Origin: Isoetes taiwanensis
Lineage: Eukaryota > Streptophyta > Lycopodiopsida > Isoetales > Isoetaceae
DNA: 64,000 nucleotides
Direction of reading: 5' to 3'
Assembly (NCBI GenBank): GCA_021234155.1
Contig: JAJEKV010000125.1
Coordinates: 1,908,775 to 1,972,774, forward strand
This document shows, piece after piece, positions 1 through 10,622 of this stretch. How positions within the stretch are numbered: the first letter of the stretch is position 1; each line of letters begins with the position of its first letter. The notes under the pieces were generated by a model. That model ran no database searches and was not told the DNA's origin. It saw only the letters and a program-made list of their open reading frames with translations. Position numbers and translations under genes: made by a program.

Positions 1-277
1 TTTCAAAGTCAACAAATTCATCAAAGCTTCTGGATGCAGACCGTATGGACAGGCATCTAAAGTCATCATTTCTCAGATCTTTCCTTATGTATATGCACAC
101 TCCAATCCAATAGCTGCTGCAGAGGATGTATCTGGTTTAATCATGGCCTTTAGCAACAATGGATTTCTCAAAACGGACATTACTAGGATTGTGTTCAAGA
201 CGCTGAAACAAAATAGTTTTCCAGGGCTACCTTATGATATTGACGACCTAACGAGGACTCTTAGAAGATTATTGTAA
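1..277 (+). CDS. 3' end of the RT gene, copy R0 (cut by window edge)
   Basis: The last 91 codons of the reverse transcriptase exon, matching the end of the open copy at 4700-6748 and closing with TAA at 275-277. It begins in the thumb-like region just after the conserved YDKR block (shared positions start at FKVNKFIKASGC). The catalytic motifs lie upstream of the window. It shows that the array extends to the left. Confidence 0.85.
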   Translation, partial: FKVNKFIKASGCRPYGQASKVIISQIFPYVYAHSNPIAAAEDVSGLIMAFSNNGFLKTDITRIVFKTLKQNSFPGLPYDIDDLTRTLRRLL

Positions 278-342
278 GCTTTCTTTATACTGATATCATG
301 TTGTTCTCATGTTGTTCTAGTTATTAGAGTAGAATGGTATAT

Positions 343-387
343 AGGGAGGGAAGGGTCCCTGTGTTGCAACAGGGCCCTACTCTCCCT
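343..387. promoter_or_regulatory. Conserved hairpin in the unit spacer
   Basis: An outer stem pairs AGGGAG (343-348) with CTCCCT (382-387). An inner stem pairs GGG-T-CCCTGT (353-362) with ACAGGG-CCC (369-377) around the loop GTTGCA. The structure recurs about 66 bases after each RT stop (for example 13320-13364 and 26302-26346). The position suits a 3' RNA structure such as a processing signal or a retroelement template-recognition hairpin. Function is inference. Confidence 0.45.
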
Positions 388-563
388 GTTGTAACATGGT
401 TTACATTCTGCATAGGATGTACCAACTAATGTAAAAGTTAAAGGGGCCCCCTGAACTACGGAAGGAGGTAGGATTTTTTTGTGTTAATCTAGGCTTTATG
501 GGCATTTGATTCCCACTTAAACTTGGGTACACACATCTGAAAACTAGGATTTACTCAATTAAC

Positions 564-572
564 TATAAAAAT
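564..572 (+). promoter_or_regulatory. TATA-like box of unit R1
   Basis: CTATAAAAA lies about 390 bases upstream of the likely start at 958 and repeats at the same place in each unit. It is a plausible core promoter for the RT gene, based on composition and position only. Confidence 0.3.
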
Positions 573-957
573 TACTACATGAGGCCGGACCATAGATATT
601 TATGGGCTTAGGTGATATGTCGATACTTGGAGCTTGTATTTGGGGTTTTGAATGGTTGCACGAAATAGGTGTGATGGCCCAAAAACCATGGAAATAATGT
701 ATTATGGTAAAAAGCCTCATATCTTCGAATTAGGGTTTCAGACTTGAATCGTGAGCATGGCGGCCGATGTGCATGTTAACAGGAAGATTGGACAGACTGT
801 ACTAGACAGGTGGTTATGCATCAACGGATGGATCCGGCCTATTTGCATCTTAGGGTTTTGGATTGGATTTATCGTGGTACCTTGATTTATAAGAAGTTGC
901 AATGTATTGAGATTTAGGGTTCTTACATGCTTTGCGATCCTAGCCGATTGTTGGCTT

Positions 958-1275
958 ATGGGAAGAAAGAAGGGCGGACTAAATAGATCCACCATAAATA
1001 AGCTGGAAATGGAAAAAAACAAGGCAGAAAAGAGAAGAAAAATATTCGATTTCCATAAACCAGCTAAGGGGCTTGTTATCAAGACCGGTGATGAGTTGAA
1101 TAGGCAAGAAGGTTTAACCAGCAATACACGAATCGTGCATGGGATTGGTGATGCGGTTACTGGAGTCCAAATTCATGTTGCACAGGAAACTGTAGTTGAA
1201 GATAGTTGCACTGGCATAATACTTGAAAATCCGGAGCCTTCTAATGCTGATCCTAACCAGAATGCCTTCAAACAG
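958..1275 (+). CDS. RT gene exon 1, copy R1: basic N-terminal segment
   Basis: A 106-codon exon beginning MGRKKGGLNRSTINK, followed by a Lys/Arg-rich helix (EKNKAEKRRKIFDFHK) that could serve as a nuclear localisation or nucleic-acid-binding segment. It ends in a Pro/Asn-rich acidic tail (NPEPSNADPNQNAFKQ). A splice donor follows at CAG|GTTTGATG (1275/1276, phase 0). Joining to AAG at the start of exon 2 keeps the frame and continues the Pro-rich linker, which supports the model. A longer form starting at 757 is possible, because R3 and R5 stay open from there with an added hydrophobic stretch; AGGGTTT-rich leader sequence makes 958 the better guess. No family recognised. Confidence 0.6.
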
Positions 1276-2810
1276 GTTTGATGTGATTTAAATGATGGTT
1301 TATTTAATATTTAGATTACATATCATGATCTGCTGTTAGTTAATATCCTTTCTCTGTAGCATACTAAGATACGTCCAAGGTTGAACTGTAATATCTTATA
1401 GCAGTAGTTTTTCATAATAATACTAAATACCGTGCTTATGGTGTTGTTTACATCTAATTTCTTATTCTAGCATTGTGTAAGCTTAACCCAAGCTGGTTTT
1501 TCTGCTCTGATCCTTTTGCTTACTATGTGCTCTTTAGATGCTAAACTGGTCATGCTTACACTAAAACTATATTGTCTATAGTTATTACAAAGTTTATGCT
1601 GATGTATGGGCAGTGTTTTAACCTTAATTTCTACTCTAATGTTTTAATATTGGTCAACTAAGTTGGCAGCCTAGGAAATTGATTTGCCATTGTAGACATC
1701 AAGTGACACGGATATTCTTTAACATGGTGTCTAGAGTGATTGTCTCACTAGCTTTCATCCAAAGATTTGACATGACTCTATTAAATAATTCACGGATTAC
1801 GCCATAGGTGTTAAATAGTATGTTGACACATGTGTGGTAAAGGGCGTTAAGCCGGATAGATTCTTTGCTTACCTGTTAGCAACTTTTGGCTTTACCCTTT
1901 TTAGGCTAATGTTCAAATGGTTTTGCTGCAGGTAACCGAGTTTATCCTTCCATTTCATTTGTTTTTGCAGACAAATTGGATGTGACTTCTACTCTTTGGT
2001 GCTTTCTAAACCTTTCTTTGGAGTTTTATATCAGATCTACAAGGCCTTTAATTCTCGTTTTGTGACAAACAAGTTGTTGATACTACTATATGCGTTGTTT
2101 GGTTGAAAAGTTGGGATATTATATATTTTGTTGATTCGGTTTTTATACATGTGATGACTTATCCATGGGCTATGCCTTAAAAACTTAAAGATGCTATCTT
2201 ATTGAAAGTTTGAAAGATGCTGATAATACTATGGTTTTTAATTTGGTTAAAAACAGTGGACCGTTTGTATTTTTTGCTATGGGAATATAAACTCTGGATA
2301 TCTTGTTGAGTTCTTTTTTGCCCTTAATAAATAAATTATTACAAATATGTATGATCCTAATATTGCGTAAAATGGTCGTCGATTTATTGTCTTTGCAAAA
2401 ATCGTTACTTTATTACTTGTATATTGCCAAGTTATTCTATAGACTAGGTTAATGTCTATGATATTTTGTCTCGTCATATTTTGGTAATAAGTGTTTATTT
2501 GTTTATATTCTTCTTAAATAGATTGTACTTAGTTGATCTTGACTATTGTCCCGTGACATATTTTATCTTTTTTCTTGAATATCCTTATCAGGGCCTAGAT
2601 CTAGATAGCACCTTGTCTATTTCTAGGATTGCAATTGTAGGGTCTTATTTTTCCAAATGGAACTATAAGGCCTAAGTCTGTTGTTTCCTATGGTCTTAAC
2701 AGACTCAAAGGGTTTTTAATGTTACTCCAATTCCCGAGTTTAACTTGGGACCCCGGTATGGATAATGAGGTGTACTATTGTTTCTTACAAGAATGTTTAC
2801 TTGATTGCGT
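1276..2810 (+). other. Intron 1 of the RT gene, copy R1
   Basis: AT-rich, about 1.5 kb, bounded by GTTTGATG at the 5' end and, in the clean copy R2, by TTGATTGCAG at 9285. In R1 the acceptor reads GATTGCGT, which looks like a garbled CAG. It is almost as conserved between units as the exons are, as expected for a young tandem array. A 69-codon open frame near 2466-2675 lacks an ATG and is not called. Confidence 0.6.
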
Positions 2811-4410
2811 AAGACAGACCTCGATCCTAAACCTCCGATTGAAAATCCTAAGCCTCCGGGTTGAAGAAAACTCGACCGCAAATGTACCATTGGATCAAAG
2901 AGCTGATTCTTCTACAATACAATGAGTGCAATATTACGAGTCCTAATATCTTTGCATGCACTCGACGATTACCGTGATCAAGAACAATGAGATACATGAG
3001 TTTATCGTCCATAAGGAGAAGAACCTTGTGGAAAAAGACAAATCACACCGTAAGCTATGTTGGGTTTAATGGCTGGTTTAAGGTTTTTATGACATGAAAA
3101 AGTCGCTTTCAAACTTGAAACTTGTAAGGGGATCATTGCTTCGCCTACAATGATATGCCTAATGTGTTATATTCAAGAACATGCTTGGAAGACGACCGGG
3201 CGTAAAGTTTATGATCGGATTGGCACATTTGGAGGTGGTTCACTTAAATCAAACCTTCTTTATCTTTGGATGAGAAGCAAAGTTGAAGACACGACGGATT
3301 ATTTACAAGATGATACAAGAAACCGCCTGCTTTCGTAAAACGGATTTGTCGAGGAAGATCTGAAATTTATAGATAAAGATTGGCGCGCAGGAAAACTCAC
3401 GGAGGAGGACTCGTAATCGGAGGAGGTACCTACCTTAACGTTGGTCAATTGTTCTAAGTTTCCTTTGATTCCCCGAACGTAATGTTGAATGCTACGGAGC
3501 CGCATGGGGCATGCCTTATGGAAAAGTCGAACTTCTGGCCTTAGCTCCAATCAATGTGAAAACTTGGAAGGCTTTACTGTGTATCGTTGATGATGAAATC
3601 GAGAGTGGGTCCTCAAAGGTGAAAACCGGACAAATATTTTCCAAAAAAGAAGTTGTGGTACCCTTTGACATTAATTTCTTTGAACTGAATGCATTAGAAA
3701 TACCGGTGTTTATGTCACCTTTAAGGGGAATATGGCGCTTTCCAATGATAAAAGAGATGGATTTTACCCGAAAAAAACTTTGGCGAACACATTGTCCTTT
3801 CTTAACTTGTGGTCGCATCAAGACTCCAAGCAAGGGAAAATCTACTAATAGGGATGAATGTAACAAATGGATCGCTTTGGGTGGACCATGCCGCTTTGGT
3901 ACATCCTCAACAACCTTGAAATCTTGTATCCCGTGCCACGCCCATTGTCAAAATGGTTTGCATAACCAAGTTACTCCATAATATCCTAAAACCCGCGGTC
4001 CTTGCTTACTTGTCTTATCTAGAAGTTAGAAGGGTTCTAATTGACATGACATTATTTTATGCTGATAACCCAGACAAAAATCTGAGAATGGCCTTTGGTA
4101 GTAATAGACTTGCTGAAATTGCTGAACTCTCATTAAGGCCTATCTCTTTTAGGCAGAGCCATACCCCAATTAGCAAAAACTCTGGAATTATTAAACCAAG
4201 CAGCAGCTGTGGAAGTGGGCCTAATAAGAGTTACTCCAACATTCGACCTCCTAGGGTTACTACGGACCCACGAGCAAGAACCCCAAAGCCTGCTAGAGTT
4301 TGTGGAGGTGATGATTATGATGATCAATATTCTGTTACTAAAGGTGGAAACCAAGCTCTATCTTTGGCGGAAAGCATTCCAATCATATTGGATTACAAAG
4401 AAGCTACCGG
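2811..4410 (+). pseudogene. RT gene exons 2 and 3, copy R1 (frame broken, probably by sequence errors)
   Basis: Counterpart of 9286-10880 in copy R2, with the 55-nt intron at 4098-4152. Several indels break the frame between 2811 and about 3920. Nearly all sit where R2 has CAG or CTG: for example CCTCTGATT in R2 reads CCTCCGATT here, and a CAG-containing stretch near 9867 is altered near 3400. From about 3953 the frame is clean again. I read it as the same exon with base-calling damage rather than a dead gene, but the sequence as given cannot encode the full product. Confidence 0.65.
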
Positions 4411-4699
4411 GTACGTATTTATGACGTTATCGAAAGTATTAAGTTTATAATGTATCAATTCTGTACGTTTTGTCAGTTTAATCTCTTGTATTGATTGTAC
4501 TCTAATCGTAACTTCTTCCACTAGCCATGGTTTTTTATGAAAAGGGTTTTTCCATGGCTAGATGCGTATCACATGCCATCTACAAAAATCTAGCACTGTT
4601 TTTGCCTGATCAGAACTACCATCCAAAAACTTTTGGGTTTACTTTATTAGCCAGAATTCCCTATATTCCTAATTCTAACCCCTAAAAACATTTTTTTAG

Positions 4700-6748
4700 G
4701 TGGAACGAAAAAGTACCAGTACCAGAGTCATTATAAGAGACTGCAATCATAAGAGACACTTAGTGACTACCAAAAATGATAAAGGCATTAAGATTGTCCA
4801 CAGTACGTTCTTTTCAAAATCCTTGGAAAGGTTCTCTATCAGGGTGATATTTGAGGAAGTTCTACAAGACACTTTACCCAATTTAGCAAGTGATATGCTA
4901 AGTTGTACGTTGTTTGGTGGAGATATGGTGATCGTTGTTGTTGACAAAGTATATAAACCATACAACGTTTTTGCGGATGACAGGCCAAATAAATGTCCTT
5001 GCAAAAATCCTAGTTTGGCTAAATTTGTTGACCCTCGCATTGGTCATGTACGTACCACAGATTTGCAGATTGTGCATTGTCCAAAACTTAGAGCTGCCTT
5101 TGCCAACGGATTGAATCATATCCCTGATAACGGGGTGTCCATTGATGAATTCTTGGTTGACTTTGGAAATACTTGTGATCAATTCTTTATGGTTCACCAC
5201 TTCCAATTGCTACACATCAACGAGGATGGTCTAGAGCATATTAAGTGCAGATTATTGAGATTGGCAAAAGAAAGATTTACTAGTTTCAAAAAGTTGATCC
5301 CCTCCAAAAGATTCCTCTGGGATGATGGAGATGTTAAAAAGAATCTTACTTGGCTGGGGCAGAACTTCTATATCTCTGGGTTGGACAAGGCAATTAATAA
5401 TGCCTCATTCATTTGCCAAAAACATATTTTGGACATGGCTTTGGATAGACTTAATAGCAAGGACTTTGAAAAGATAGCATCTATGGCTTCTGAGATCAAG
5501 GCGGATTGCACTAAAGGCATTAATAGCCTGTTATTACTTCCTGAACCTACCACTGATAAATTACCATATTTACTTGGTCTGTTCAAAGCACACAAGGGGG
5601 ATTATCGCTGGATCACAAATGCACACAATACTATTTTTTCTGATATAGCAGATTTCTTAATCTCCATTCTAAGCAACTTTGTGACTGTTTGGCCTGATGT
5701 ATGTTTCTGGAACACAGCTGAAATCAGAATATGGTTGAAGGAGAAAGTCAACCCCTGTTGGATGGTTAATTCGACGTATGATGTGGTGTTAAACCTTCCC
5801 AGGAAAATCAAGAACGTGTTTGCCGCTGACATAACTAGATGTTATGAAAATATCCCACTTAGTGGAGAACAAGGTATTACAGAAATAATTGACGATGTTG
5901 CTGACTTAGTATGGGATTATATGAGGTACAAGAAACCACTTGCACAACTTATTGTGAAAAACAAATTGGGTACATTTCACACAAAATGGGAAAAAGTTAA
6001 TTCTGATTTATCTAACAAGAAAATCGTGGTAAAGAAGGAGAATTTCAAAAAAATCAATAACTGGCTTCTTAGCCATTGTTTCTCTATCTGGAGGCAATGC
6101 AGGGGCATACCTATGGGGTTCTCGTGCAGTCCTGCTTGGTGCAACATGTATTTGGCCTGGTATGAACTGAGATTTGTTATAAAACTGGCCCATCTTAACA
6201 GGATAAATGATATACCTAGGTTTCAACACGCATCCAGATATATAGATGACTTGAACGTCATCAATGGCGGGAATATGAGTGAATTCTTTTCTATAGGGTC
6301 TACTTGCTCAATATATAACATGGAGCACCTTGGTATAAAAGATGAAACGGAGTATGTAAAAGATTCTGCTTTGGGGCACAAGGTGAATTTCCTGACCATC
6401 ACTATAACAGTTTTAGATCACAACAGCGGATTATTCTCCTATTGTAGGTATGATAAAAGGGTGAAGCTTCCTTTCAAAGTCAACAAATTCATCAAAGCTT
6501 CTGGATGCAGACCGTATGGACAGGCATCTAAAGTCATCATTTCTCAGATCTTTCCTTATGTATATGCACACTCCAATCCAATAGCTGCTGCAGAGGATGT
6601 ATCTGGTTTAATCATGGCCTTTAGCAACAATGGATTTCTCAAAACGGACATTACTAGGATTGTGTTCAAGACGCTGAAACAAAATAGTTTTCCAGGGCTA
6701 CCTTATGATATTGACGACCTAACGAGGACTCTTAGAAGATTATTGTAA
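4700..6748 (+). CDS. Reverse transcriptase exon, copy R1 (682 codons, open)
   Basis: RNA-dependent DNA polymerase, open from the acceptor TTTTTTTAG|GTGG (CTAAC branch-like site just upstream) to TAA. Visible in order: a Cys-rich segment (NKCPCKNPSLAKF, about residue 95) followed by GHVRTTDLQIV; RT motif A FAADITRCYENIP with Asp377; an unusually long A-to-B spacer of about 90 residues; motif B GIPMGFSCSPAWCN from about residue 469; motif C RYIDDLNVI with Asp516-Asp517; then a CRYDKRVKLPFKVNKF block. From memory of families, the GHVxTxDLxIV, YIDD and YDKR blocks recall Penelope-like RTs of the Naiad/Chlamys group. No GIY-YIG, RNase H or integrase is visible. About residue 73 a pair of differences from R2 at CTG and CAG sites locally shifts the frame and restores it. 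Confidence 0.85.
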   Translation: MERKSTSTRVIIRDCNHKRHLVTTKNDKGIKIVHSTFFSKSLERFSIRVIFEEVLQDTLPNLASDMLSCTLFGGDMVIVVVDKVYKPYNVFADDRPNKCPCKNPSLAKFVDPRIGHVRTTDLQIVHCPKLRAAFANGLNHIPDNGVSIDEFLVDFGNTCDQFFMVHHFQLLHINEDGLEHIKCRLLRLAKERFTSFKKLIPSKRFLWDDGDVKKNLTWLGQNFYISGLDKAINNASFICQKHILDMALDRLNSKDFEKIASMASEIKADCTKGINSLLLLPEPTTDKLPYLLGLFKAHKGDYRWITNAHNTIFSDIADFLISILSNFVTVWPDVCFWNTAEIRIWLKEKVNPCWMVNSTYDVVLNLPRKIKNVFAADITRCYENIPLSGEQGITEIIDDVADLVWDYMRYKKPLAQLIVKNKLGTFHTKWEKVNSDLSNKKIVVKKENFKKINNWLLSHCFSIWRQCRGIPMGFSCSPAWCNMYLAWYELRFVIKLAHLNRINDIPRFQHASRYIDDLNVINGGNMSEFFSIGSTCSIYNMEHLGIKDETEYVKDSALGHKVNFLTITITVLDHNSGLFSYCRYDKRVKLPFKVNKFIKASGCRPYGQASKVIISQIFPYVYAHSNPIAAAEDVSGLIMAFSNNGFLKTDITRIVFKTLKQNSFPGLPYDIDDLTRTLRRLL

Positions 6749-7428
6749 GCTTTCTTTATACTGATATCATGTTGTTCTCATGTTGTTCTAGTTATTAGAG
6801 TAGAATGGTATATAGGAGGGAAGGGTCCTCGTGGTTGCAACAGGCCCTACTCTCCCTGTTGTAACATGGTTTACATTCTGCATAGGATGTACCAACTAAT
6901 GTAAAAGTTAAAGGGGCCCCCTGAACTACGGAAGGAGGTAGGATTTTTTTGTGTTAATCTAGGCTTTATGGGCATTTGATTCCCACTTAAACTTGGGTAC
7001 ACACATCTGAAAACTAGGATTTACTCAATTAACTATAAAAATTACTACATGAGAAACTGGACCATAGATATTTATGGGCTTAGGTGATATGTCGATACTT
7101 GGAGCTTGTATTTGGGGTTTTGAATGGTTTGCTAAATAGGTGTGATGGCCCAAAACCATGGAAATAATGTATTATGGTAAAAAGCCTCATATCTTCGAAT
7201 TAGGGTTTCGTGACTTGAATCGTGAGCATGGCGGCCATGTGCATGTTAACAGAAGATTGGACGATCGCACTAGACAGTGGTTAAGCATCAACGGATGGAT
7301 CCGCCTATTTGCATCTTAGGGTTTTTCGGATTGGATTTATCCGTGGTACCTTCGATTTATAAGAAGTTGCAATGTATTGAGATTTAGGGTTCTTACATGC
7401 TTTGCGCATCCTAGCCGATTGTTGGCTT
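6749..7428 (+). other. Inter-gene spacer of unit R2
   Basis: Equivalent of 278-957, with the hairpin slightly altered (one stem reads GGGTCCTCGTGG), the TATA-like box and the AGGGTTT leader. Nothing additional seen. Confidence 0.5.
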
Positions 7429-7746
7429 ATGGAAGAAAGAAGGGCGGACTAAATAGATCCACCATAAATAAGCCGGAAATGGAAAAACAAGGCGTAAAAG
7501 AGAAGAAAAATATTCGATTTCCATAAACCAGCTAAGGGGCTTGTTATCAAGACCGGTGATGAGTTGAATAGGCAAGAAGGTTTAACCAAAGAATACACCT
7601 AATCGTGCATGGGATTGGTGATGCGTTATCGGAGTCCAAATTCATGTTGCAATGTGAAACCAGAAGTTGAAGATAGTTGCACGGCATAATACTTGAAAAT
7701 CCGGAGCCTTCTAATGCCGATCCTAACTGTAATGCCTTCAAAACAG
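7429..7746 (+). pseudogene. RT gene exon 1, copy R2 (frame broken)
   Basis: Counterpart of 958-1275. It has lost a G just after the ATG (ATGGAAG instead of ATGGGAAG) and has several small changes at former CAG/CTG sites, including the donor, which reads ACAGTTTGATG instead of ACAGGTTTGATG. As written it cannot encode exon 1. Given the pattern, consensus error is at least as likely as mutation. Confidence 0.55.
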
Positions 7747-9285
7747 TTTGATGTGATTTAAATGATGGTTTATTTAATATTTAGATTACATATCATGATC
7801 CGCCGTTAGTTAATATCCTTTCTCTCAGAGCATACTAAGATACGCCCAAGGTTGAACTGTAATATCTTATAGCAAAGTAGTTTTTCATAATAATACTAAA
7901 TACCGTGCTTACTGTGTGTTGTTTACATCTAATTTCTTATTCTAGCATTGTGTAAGCTTAACCCAAGCCGGTTTTTTCGCGCCCGATCCTTTTGCTTACT
8001 ATGTGCTCTTTAGATGCTAAACTGGTCATGCTTACACTAAAACTATATTGTCTATAGTTATTACAAAGTTTATGCTGATGTATGGGCAGTGTTTTAACCT
8101 TAATTTCTACTCTAATGTTTTAATATTGGTCAACTAAGTTGGCAGCCTAGGAAATTGATTTGCCATTGTAGACATCAAGTGACACGGATATTCTTTAACA
8201 TGGTGTCTAGAGTGATTGTCTCACTAGCTTTCATCCAGCATTTGACATGACTCTATTAAATAATTCCTGGATTCTGCCATAGGTGTTAAATAGTATGTTG
8301 ACACATGTGTGGTAAAGGGCGTTAAGCCGGATAGATTCTTTGCTTACCTGTTAGCAACTTTTGGCTTTACCCTTTTTAGGCTAATGTTCAAATGGTTTTG
8401 CTGCAGGTAACCGAGTTTATCCTTCCATTTCATTTGTTTTCGGCAGACAAATTGGATGTGACTTCTACTCTTTGGTGCTTTCTAAACCTTGCTGGAGTTT
8501 TATATCAGATCTACAAGGCCTTTAATTCTCTGTTTTGTGACAGCAAGTTGTTGATACTACTATGTCTGTTGTTTGGTTGAAAAGTTGGGATATTATATAT
8601 TTTGTTGATTCTGGTTTTTATACATGTGATGACTTATCCATGGGCTATGCCTTAAAAACTTAAAGATGCTATCTTATTGAAAGTTTGAAAGATGCTGATA
8701 ATACTATGGTTTTTAATTTGGTTAAAAACAGTGGACCGTTTGTATTTTTTGCTATGGGAATATAAACTCTGGATATCTTGTTGAGTTCTTTTGCCCTTAA
8801 TAAATAAATTATTACAAATATGTATGATCCTAATATTGCGTAAAATGGCTGACTGATTTATTGTCTTTGCAAAAAACTGTTACTTTATTACTTGTATATT
8901 GCCAAGTTATTCTATAGACTAGGTTAATGTCTATGATATTTTGTCTCGTCATATTTTGGTAATAAGTGTTTATTTGTTTATATTCTTCTTAAATAGATTG
9001 TACTTAGTTGATCTTGACTATTGTCCCGTGACATATTTTATCTTTTTTCTTGAATATCCTTATCAGGGCCTAGATCTAGATAGCACCTTGTCTATTTCTA
9101 GGATTGCAATTGTAGGGTCTTATTTTTCCAAATGGAACTATAAGGCCTAAGTCTGTTGTTTCCTATGGTCTTAACAGACTCAAAGGGTTTTTTAATGTTA
9201 CTCCAATTCCTGAGTTTAACTTGGGACCCTGGTATGGATACGAGGTGTACTATTGTTTCTTACAAGAATGTTTACTTGATTGCAG

Positions 9286-10567
9286 AAGACAGGACCTGAT
9301 CCTAAACCTCTGATTGAAAATCCTAAGCCTCTGGTTGAAGAAACTGACTGCAACAGCCATTGGATCAAAGAGCTGATTCTTCTACAATACAATGAGTGCA
9401 ATATTACGAGTCCTAATACTGCTGTACAGACCCTGATTGCCTGCATCAAGAACAATGAGATACATGAGTTTATCGTCCATAAGGAGAAGAACCTTGTGGA
9501 AAAAGACAAATCACCTGTAAGCTATGTTGGGTTTAATGGCTGGTTTAAGGTTTTTTATGACATGAAAAAAGCTGCTTTCAAACTTGAAACTTGTAAGGGG
9601 ATCATTGCTTCTGTCTACAATGATATGCCTAATGTGTTATATTCAAGAACATGCTTGGAAGACGAACTGGGCAGAAAGTTTATGATCGGATTGGCACATT
9701 TGGAGGTGGTTCACGAAATCAAACCTTCTTTATCTTTGGATGAGAAGCAGGCTGAAGACACGACGGATTATTTACAAGATGATACAAGAAACTGTCTGTT
9801 TTCAGAAACGGATTTGTCAGAGGAAGATCTGAAATTTATAGATAAAGATTATGCGCAGGAAAACTCACAGGAGGACTCAGAACTGGAGGAGGTACCTACC
9901 TTAACGTTGGTCAATTGTTCTAAGTTTCCTTTGATTCCTGAACAGAATGTTGAATGCTACGGAGCTGCATGGGGGCATGCCTTATGGAAAAGTCAGAACT
10001 TCGGGGCCTTAGCTCCAATCAATGTGAAAACTTGGAAGGCTTTAACAGGTATCGTTGATGATGAAATCAGAGCAGGGGTCCTCAAAGCAGGAAAACTGGA
10101 CAAATATTTTCCAAAAAAAGAAGTTGTGGTACCCTTTGACATTAATTTCTTTGAACTGGAATGCATTAGAAATACTGGTGTTTATGTCAGCCAGAAGGGG
10201 AATATGGCGTTTTCCAATGATAAAAGAGATGGATTTTACCTGAAAAAACTTTGGCGAACACATTGTCCTTTCTTAACTTGTGGCTGCATCAAGACTCCAA
10301 GCAAGGGAAAATCTACTAATAGGGATGAATGTAACAGCGGGATCGTTTGGGTGGACCATGCTGTTTGGTACATCCTCAACAACCTTGAAATCTTGTATCC
10401 TGGTGCCACGCCCATTGTCAAAATGGTTTGCATAACCAAGTTACTCCATAATATCCTAAAACCCGCGGTCCTTGCTTACTTGTCTTATCTAGAAGTTAGA
10501 AGGGTTCTAATTGACATGACATTATTTTATGCTGATAACCCAGACAAAAATCTGAGAATGGCCTTTG
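9286..10567 (+). CDS. RT gene exon 2, copy R2: large N-terminal domain of unknown function
   Basis: The only fully open copy of this exon (427 codons), so the reference for the family. It starts at AAG after TTGATTGCAG and ends at TTTG|GTAGTAAT. It reads in order: a Pro-rich linker (KTGPDPKPLIENPKP), a mixed domain containing SYVGFNGWFKVFYDMKKA and KGIIASVYNDMPNVLYS, an acidic stretch with DLSEEDLKFIDKD, then a Cys/Trp-containing region (WRTHCPFLTCGCIKTP) and a hydrophobic helical end. I recognise no domain. GIY-YIG motifs expected of Chlamys-type Penelope elements are not visible. Being spliced to the RT suggests a template-binding or targeting role, which is inference. An upstream in-frame TGA at 9277-9279 means it must be entered by splicing. 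Confidence 0.65.
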
Positions 10568-10622
10568 GTAGTAATAGACTTGCTGAAATTGCTGAACTCT
10601 CATTAAGGCCTATCTCTTTTAG
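10568..10622 (+). other. Predicted 55-nt mini-intron of the RT gene, copy R2
   Basis: GTAGTAATAG at the 5' end and CTATCTCTTTTAG at the 3' end, phase 1. Reading through keeps a frame open, but the resulting peptide (SSSCGSGPNKSYSNIRPPR) looks unlike a folded protein. Splicing moves to the frame RAIPQLAKTLELLNQ, which is strongly helical with Leu/Ala periodicity. Both sites are conserved at 4098-4152 and in R3 and R4. It is shorter than most plant introns. Confidence 0.5.

Larger units (their letters stand above)
278..957 (+). other. Inter-gene spacer and putative 5' region of unit R1
   Basis: About 680 bases between the RT stop and the first likely start codon of the next copy. It holds a GC-rich hairpin (343-387), a TATA-like box (564-572) and AGGGTTT-type stretches typical of plant 5' leaders. 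An upstream ATG at 757-759 opens a frame that in the cleaner copy R3 (from 13736) runs on into the 958-type start. In R1 a stop interrupts it. The same spacer recurs in every unit at 6749, 13255, 19753 and 26237. Confidence 0.6.

Noticed and set aside
278-957. Hammerhead ribozyme, expected in some Penelope-like elements
   Set aside because: I searched by eye for the CTGATGA ... GAAA core in the spacer and did not find it.
2466-2675. A 69-codon hydrophobic frame in intron 1, open in copies R1, R2 and R3 (also 8941-9150 and 15459-15668)
   Set aside because: It begins at TTG with no ATG, and its conservation equals that of the surrounding intron, so it carries no sign of selection.
4700-6748. 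Telomerase, group II intron or LINE identity for the array RT
   Set aside because: Motif C is YIDD within RYIDDLNVI, there is no maturase or endonuclease domain, and telomerase-specific blocks are not visible.
8392-8580. Possible extra exon in intron 1 (DKLDVTSTLWCFLNLAGVL)
   Set aside because: Acceptor-like CAG sites precede it, but no matching donor and phase were found, and other copies break the frame.
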